Origin: a virus
Length of the DNA stretch: 43,893 bases
Strand: one strand, 5' to 3'
IMG/VR virus record: IMGVR_UViG_3300037225_000060
Location: 1-43,893 of that record
A model generated the notes under the pieces. It saw only the letters and a program-made list of their open reading frames with translations. It had not been told where the DNA came from and searched no databases. Shown here piece by piece: positions 41,366 through 43,893 of the stretch; position 1 is the first letter of the stretch, and each line of letters begins with the position of its first letter. Position numbers and translations under genes: made by a program.

Positions 41366-43088
41366 TAAAATATTCAAAGTCTTTGAGAGATATGCTGAAA
41401 CTTGCCTAAAGATCAAGAATAAGCCAGGGGAAATCGTTCCCTTTATATTAAATAACGCACAAAAAAAAGTATTAACTGCTTATTATAAGGCACGAGAAGA
41501 AGATAAGTTATTAAGATTCATTATTCTTAAAGCACGCCAAGAAGGAGTTTCAACACTTTGGGAGGGGATCATATACCAAAGAACGAAAAATCAATTTAAC
41601 CGGAAAGCTCAAATCGTAGGACATGAAAATGATGCCTGTAATAATTTATTTGATATGTTTAAGAGATTCCACGATTATGACGAAGCACAGGCAGAGGTAG
41701 AGCACTCAAACGAAAAGAAATTAAGTTTTAAGACCCTCAAAAGCGAAATCAAGGTTAAATCCGCCGAGGGAAGGGAGAATGTTAAAAGATCAGATACCAT
41801 CCAAGATTTACATGCTACAGAAGTTGCATTTTGGGCTGACGCAAAGGCTTCAATGAATGCGCTATTACAAACCGTCCCAGATCAGAAAAATACCCTAGTG
41901 GTAATTGAATCAACAGCTAATGGAATCGGAGGATGGTTTTACGATACCTGGCAAGACGCTATGAATGGAGATAATGATTATATTCCTATATTTTTAGCCT
42001 GGTTTGACTTGCCCGAATATACCAAAGACTTTGAGAATACAACACAGAAAGAAAACCTATTAAAATCCATTGATGAATATGAGATTTCGTTACTTAAAAA
42101 TTATAATTTAGTCCCAGAACAATTAAATTGGCGCAGATATACAATAGCCAATAAGTGTGGGGGAGACCTAGACCTATTCAAACAAGAATATCCCTCAACA
42201 CCGGAAGAAGCGTTTATTATCTCTGGTAGACCCGTATTTGATGCTACTATTTGTCTTAAAAAGTTGAATGGTTGCAAAGAACCATTATCAACAGGTTTTT
42301 TGCATCCGATTTATAATAATACCGAAGAATACCGGAAGATAAAATTAGAGGGTGGCTCATATTATGATTTGAAGAAATTTATGATTGGTGTTGAGTGGGA
42401 AGAAAATCCGAGAGGATATATTAAACTTTATGAAGAAATTCAGTATGATGAAAATGAGCATGGTGTTTATGTGGGAGGATGTGATGTTGCCGAGGGTTTA
42501 GAGCAGGGGGATTTCTCTTATATGCCATATATGGATAGAAGAACGAATAAGGATGTTTTAATATGGCATGGACATATTGACCCTGATTTATTGGCTGAAG
42601 AACAACATAAAATACAGTGGTTTTTAGGTAGTAAATGTACTGTTAATACCGAAATGAATAATAATGGTTTAACGACTATAAACACAGCTTATCAGTTAGG
42701 CGTAAGGCAATATTACAGAGAGGATTTCAAGAAAGGTTATGTGGCTAATAAATCTCAACTGGGAACAAGAACCACGACACAGACCAAACCATTTATGATT
42801 AACGACCTCAATGAAAACATAAGGGAAAGTCTATGGGAATGTAATGAAAAAGAATTTTGGGGAGAATGCTTAACGTTTGTAAGGGATTCGCATGGCGCAA
42901 TGGGTGCGCAAGGAAAATTAAGCGACCCAGGGACAAAGTGTTTTGATGATCGAGTAATGGGACAGGCATTGAAATTCAGATGTCATATTTGGATGAGCAA
43001 TTATCATAAAGTTGTGAAAGTAGAGGAAATAATTACAGGCAGGGCAGCGGTAAGCAGAGAAAATCAAGTTAAGGAAACAACATTTTAA
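41346..43088 (+). CDS. terL: Terminase large subunit
   Basis: 580 residues. Walker A variant K62-A-R-Q-E-G-V-S-T70; Walker B acidic end E159 in H-A-T-E-V-A-F-W; coupling motif E-S-T-A-N-G near 188-193; RNase H-like nuclease acids Asp380 (G-C-D-V-A-E-G), Glu436 (N-T-E-M-N-N-N-G) and Asp534/535 (F-D-D-R-V). ATP-driven packaging motor and headful nuclease. Start is TTG at 41346 or GTG at 41358; no ATG fits. Both overlap the small subunit gene. The terminase plus a circular assembly is consistent with headful packaging. Confidence 0.92.
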   Translation: MTNTVFNKIFKVFERYAETCLKIKNKPGEIVPFILNNAQKKVLTAYYKAREEDKLLRFIILKARQEGVSTLWEGIIYQRTKNQFNRKAQIVGHENDACNNLFDMFKRFHDYDEAQAEVEHSNEKKLSFKTLKSEIKVKSAEGRENVKRSDTIQDLHATEVAFWADAKASMNALLQTVPDQKNTLVVIESTANGIGGWFYDTWQDAMNGDNDYIPIFLAWFDLPEYTKDFENTTQKENLLKSIDEYEISLLKNYNLVPEQLNWRRYTIANKCGGDLDLFKQEYPSTPEEAFIISGRPVFDATICLKKLNGCKEPLSTGFLHPIYNNTEEYRKIKLEGGSYYDLKKFMIGVEWEENPRGYIKLYEEIQYDENEHGVYVGGCDVAEGLEQGDFSYMPYMDRRTNKDVLIWHGHIDPDLLAEEQHKIQWFLGSKCTVNTEMNNNGLTTINTAYQLGVRQYYREDFKKGYVANKSQLGTRTTTQTKPFMINDLNENIRESLWECNEKEFWGECLTFVRDSHGAMGAQGKLSDPGTKCFDDRVMGQALKFRCHIWMSNYHKVVKVEEIITGRAAVSRENQVKETTF

Positions 43089-43100
43089 TGGAGGCAACCC

Positions 43101-43295
43101 ATGAAGCGCACACTTGAGGAAGTCCAGGAACTATTCAAAAAATTTAAGACATTGAATAACGAAGAAAAAGACCAAATGATTAAAGACCTAAATCCGCCAT
43201 ATCCAGACGATCCGGTTAGGGAAGCAAAGAGGCAAAAATTTATGCAAGGCATAGCTGAACCAGTGATATTTGAAGGAAGTTATTTCGATGACTGA
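43101..43295 (+). CDS. Small hypothetical protein after terminase
   Basis: 64 residues, GGAGG six bases before the ATG. Charged, helical first half (T-L-E-E-V-Q-E-L-F-K-K-F), then Pro/Asp. No family recognised; position between terminase and portal suggests a packaging or head role. Confidence 0.6.
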   Translation: MKRTLEEVQELFKKFKTLNNEEKDQMIKDLNPPYPDDPVREAKRQKFMQGIAEPVIFEGSYFDD

Positions 43296-43647
43296 GAAAG
43301 AACGTTTACAGAAACATCTTCCATTAGTTCAAAGACTTGTTGACAGGGCTAATGAAGAAGGGATAGTGGGCTCAAACACTAAGGATGAGCTAGAGATTCA
43401 CGCAGAGCCTTACAAGGGCTTTTTTATCGGCATTGCAAGAGTTGTAGTTGATGGGTGTGCTTATTTCAAGGGATGGGCTACAGGTGAGGTATTGAACGCA
43501 ACCACAGGGCAAATGGTTACTCAGCATTTTGAAAGTGATTTACTTCAGAGCAAGCACGAAGTAGGTAAACAGCTTTATAAATATGTTGATAAATTCAGAA
43601 GCATTAGACCCATTGTTCACATTAAACCAGAATCGGAATATGTATAA
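43288..43647 (+). CDS. Hypothetical protein
   Basis: 119 residues from the ATG at 43288, which overlaps the previous stop by eight bases. Helical start and a beta-rich middle with G-F-F-I-G-I-A-R-V-V-V-D-G-C-A-Y. No family recognised. Confidence 0.6.
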   Translation: MTEKERLQKHLPLVQRLVDRANEEGIVGSNTKDELEIHAEPYKGFFIGIARVVVDGCAYFKGWATGEVLNATTGQMVTQHFESDLLQSKHEVGKQLYKYVDKFRSIRPIVHIKPESEYV

Positions 43648-43828
43648 TACACAGCAAGTAAAAAAGTACCAAACAGAACTTGATGAAAAAATCGAAATAC
43701 TTTATCGTCAAGGGGCATTTAATCTTTTTGGTAATCCTCCCTATTTTATTAAAACAGGAAGCTCCCAAGCGACCAACTTAACTAAGGAAGTCGCAAATGA
43801 AAAAGATAGAATTTCCGAAAGAGATTGA
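43640..43828 (+). CDS. Small protein overlapping portal start
   Basis: 62 residues from the ATG at 43640 (overlapping the previous stop). Helical start (Y-N-T-Q-Q-V-K-K-Y-Q-T-E-L-D-E-K-I) and F-N-L-F-G-N-P-P-Y-F. It ends 32 bases inside the portal gene, at the position equal to base 62 of the window. Confidence 0.55.
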   Translation: MYNTQQVKKYQTELDEKIEILYRQGAFNLFGNPPYFIKTGSSQATNLTKEVANEKDRISERD

Positions 43829-43893
43829 CAGTCCTTTATCCGTATCAGACTTAATTCAAATCCATAATCAAGGGGTTACTAAGTTTCAAGAGA
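43767..43893. repeat. Right copy of 127-bp terminal overlap
   Basis: Identical to 1-127. Removing it joins the small genes after the terminase to the portal gene without a gap. Confidence 0.95.
43797..43893 (+). CDS. Portal gene start, duplicated by the terminal overlap
   Basis: First 32 codons of the portal gene repeated because the contig wraps round. Not a second portal; it is the same gene as 31-2160. Confidence 0.9.
   Translation, partial: MKKIEFPKEIDSPLSVSDLIQIHNQGVTKFQE

Noticed and set aside
1-43893. Prophage or plasmid-like element
   Set aside because: No integrase, excisionase, attachment-site pair, partition genes or CI-type repressor was found.

Overview
The window is the complete genome of a tailed bacteriophage. 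The last 127 bases (43767-43893) are identical to the first 127, so this is a circular (or circularly permuted) molecule of about 43,766 unique bases, cut just before the portal gene. The particle is most likely a podovirus: there is a large portal, scaffold, major capsid protein, two head-tail adaptors, a hub-like protein, tail spikes/fibres, three ejection-type proteins and a complete terminase, but no tail sheath, tube or tape-measure gene. There is no integrase or recognisable lysogeny repressor, so I read it as virulent. The DNA is AT-rich. Promoters with a TAnnTTTG-like -7 element, signal peptides with Gln at the presumed +1 position, and Bacteroidota-style beta-helix/fibronectin-type surface proteins point to a host in Bacteroidota or a relative such as Ignavibacteriota. 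This host call is inference; many genes do carry clear Shine-Dalgarno sites.

Layout. 40973-43893 and 1-24142 (continuous across the circle) hold the packaging, head and tail genes: terminase, portal, small proteins, scaffold, capsid, two exported paralogues, adaptors, a 1010-residue spike, a repeat fibre, a beta-helix/FN3 adhesin, a hub protein and the ejection proteins. 24143-29172 hold two more exported proteins, five small membrane proteins and two cell-wall enzymes (permuted NlpC/P60-type and GH24 lysozyme). 29164-29515 hold a tiny minus-strand gene and the probable early control region. 29516-40969 are the early genes: a ribbon-helix-helix-like protein, DUF1351-like protein, Cas4/RecB-type nuclease, a possible annealing protein, DUF1064-type nuclease, DNA methyltransferase, GIY-YIG homing endonuclease, replication initiator and probable helicase loader, many small proteins, and a small helix-turn-helix protein just before the late region. 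No polymerase, primase or replicative helicase is visible, so the initiator and loader probably recruit the host replisome.

Three things stand out. (1) Four intergenic promoters share an exact 11-base upstream element and an identical 19-base spacing to a TAWTTTTR element. All lie in the late half and none in the early half, which suggests one late regulon. (2) Seven proteins encoded among the virion and lysis genes have Sec-type N-terminal signal peptides, and the large spike also has a C-terminal hydrophobic/basic tail like a membrane or sorting anchor. This is unexpected for proteins of a particle assembled in the cytoplasm. (3) A 91-base folded RNA candidate lies between the nuclease and annealing genes. 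There is also a truncated radical-SAM protein fused to a coiled-coil gene, whose leader is repeated inverted 10 kb away beside the only minus-strand gene.
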